Shown: piece after piece, positions 63,557-64,000 of the stretch | Numbering within the stretch: position 1 is the stretch's first letter | How the letters are laid out: every line of letters starts with the position of its first letter | Assembly: GCA_040755535.1 (NCBI GenBank) | Contig: JBFMAV010000008.1 | Coordinates: 32,065-96,064, forward strand | Direction: 5' to 3' | Origin: Aquabacter sp040755535 | GTDB lineage: Bacteria > Pseudomonadota > Alphaproteobacteria > Rhizobiales > Xanthobacteraceae | Length of the DNA stretch: 64,000 nt | The notes under the pieces: generated by a model | What the model saw: the letters and a program-made list of their open reading frames with translations, nothing else | Database searches by the model: none | What the model was told of the DNA's origin: nothing | Translations under genes and position numbers: made by a program

Positions 63557-63895
63557 ATGGCTTTGAAACTTGTCTATTCGACCTTCCCCTCGGTGGCGAG
63601 CGCGGAAGCGGCGGGGCGCCGGCTGGTTTCGGCGCGGCTTGCGGCCTGCGCCAATATCCTGCCCGCCATGATCTCCATTTATGAATGGCAAGGCTCGGTG
63701 GAGCGTGCCGACGAAGTGGTGCTTCTTCTGAAGACCACGAGCGCGCAAGTCGGCGCGCTGATGACGGCGCTCGATGACGCGCATCCCTATGACGTGCCCG
63801 CGATCTTTCAGATCGCGGCGGAGGATAGCCCCGCTGCCTTCGCCGCTTGGGTCGAGGCGCAGACGCGCCCTGCGGCGGGTTCCTCCGGCGGCTAA
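63557..63895 (+). CDS. cutA: Divalent-cation tolerance protein CutA
   Basis: 112 residues. Ferredoxin-like trimer protein: VYSTFPSVASAEAAGRRLV, LAACANILPAMISIYEWQG, and HPYDVPAIFQI. GGGAGG ribosome-binding site. Named for copper tolerance but its biochemical role is unsettled. Divergent from nadK. Confidence 0.93.
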   Translation: MALKLVYSTFPSVASAEAAGRRLVSARLAACANILPAMISIYEWQGSVERADEVVLLLKTTSAQVGALMTALDDAHPYDVPAIFQIAAEDSPAAFAAWVEAQTRPAAGSSGG

Positions 63896-64000
63896 CCTTG
63901 GGTTAAATTATGCAAATACGCGCAGGATGCGGAGAGATTCGGCGCGGTCGGATTTTGATTTTTTGAAGCGCGGGGCGGGGGATGAAGCGGGGGGGCGGGA
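63896..64000. other. Right-edge intergenic sequence
   Basis: The sequence is A+T-rich just after cutA (TTAAATTATG), then GC-rich. An ATG at about 63981 after GGCGGGG might begin a gene, but only about six codons are visible, so no call is made. Confidence 0.3.

Overview
The window is about 64 kb of GC-rich, densely packed bacterial chromosome. Codon use, short intergenic gaps and family content point to an alphaproteobacterium of the order Hyphomicrobiales, probably near Xanthobacter, Azorhizobium or Ancylobacter. The main clues are a HisKA_2-type kinase, a BTLCP transglutaminase-like peptidase, small Rhizobiales-type membrane proteins, and the local orders NifU-like/folE/hisI/patatin/CBS and rsmB/guaA. 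This placement is an inference from gene content. I saw no rRNA, tRNA, CRISPR array, insertion sequence or prophage, so this reads as core chromosome with small accessory patches.

Layout. 1-5.3 kb: a partial SRPBCC protein, a SleB-type wall hydrolase, MeaB, a roughly 1-kb gene-free stretch with a candidate minus-strand small RNA, and a rhodanese. 4.1-7.2 kb: a three-gene phosphorelay (CHASE3 kinase, single-domain receiver, receiver-HisKA_2 kinase) without a DNA-binding output. 7.4-16.1 kb: a glutamine-synthetase-family ligase, palindromic repeats, two very small proteins, a DHA2 exporter, NAD synthetase, and a translationally coupled ABC exporter/nucleotidyltransferase pair. 16.2-22.9 kb: an SDR, a LOG protein, and a yhiI-rbbA-yhhJ-type export operon. 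23.0-24.4 kb: a carboxymuconolactone-decarboxylase-like protein with an ECF41 sigma factor, preceded by an exact match to the ECF41 promoter motif as I recall it. 24.5-32.6 kb: a large autotransporter, thrS, a secreted hydrolase, yidD, a PAP2 phosphatase and a NifU-like scaffold.

32.8-45.2 kb is mostly housekeeping: folE-hisI, patatin, CBS, rhomboid, BTLCP, gamma carbonic anhydrase, a TPR/GT41 transferase, a low-affinity iron-permease-like protein, MAPEG, a nucleosidase, rsmB and guaA. 45.2-54.2 kb is more accessory: a duplicated-domain protein, a decayed TetR remnant, lldD, and two LysR-controlled divergent modules (metallo-beta-lactamase fold plus aldo/keto reductase; AhpD-like plus PNPOx-like), then a cupin. 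54.4-64 kb: a second autotransporter paralogous to the first, a secreted protein, a nitroreductase, and a surface-glycan group (RgpF-like, AlgX/J-like, MBOAT), then nadK and cutA.

The most interesting items are the self-contained ECF41 circuit with its promoter, the orphan intergenic sRNA candidate, the paralogous autotransporters with an unusual passenger, the orphan ABC/nucleotidyltransferase pair, and the NifU-like protein that lacks the third conserved cysteine.
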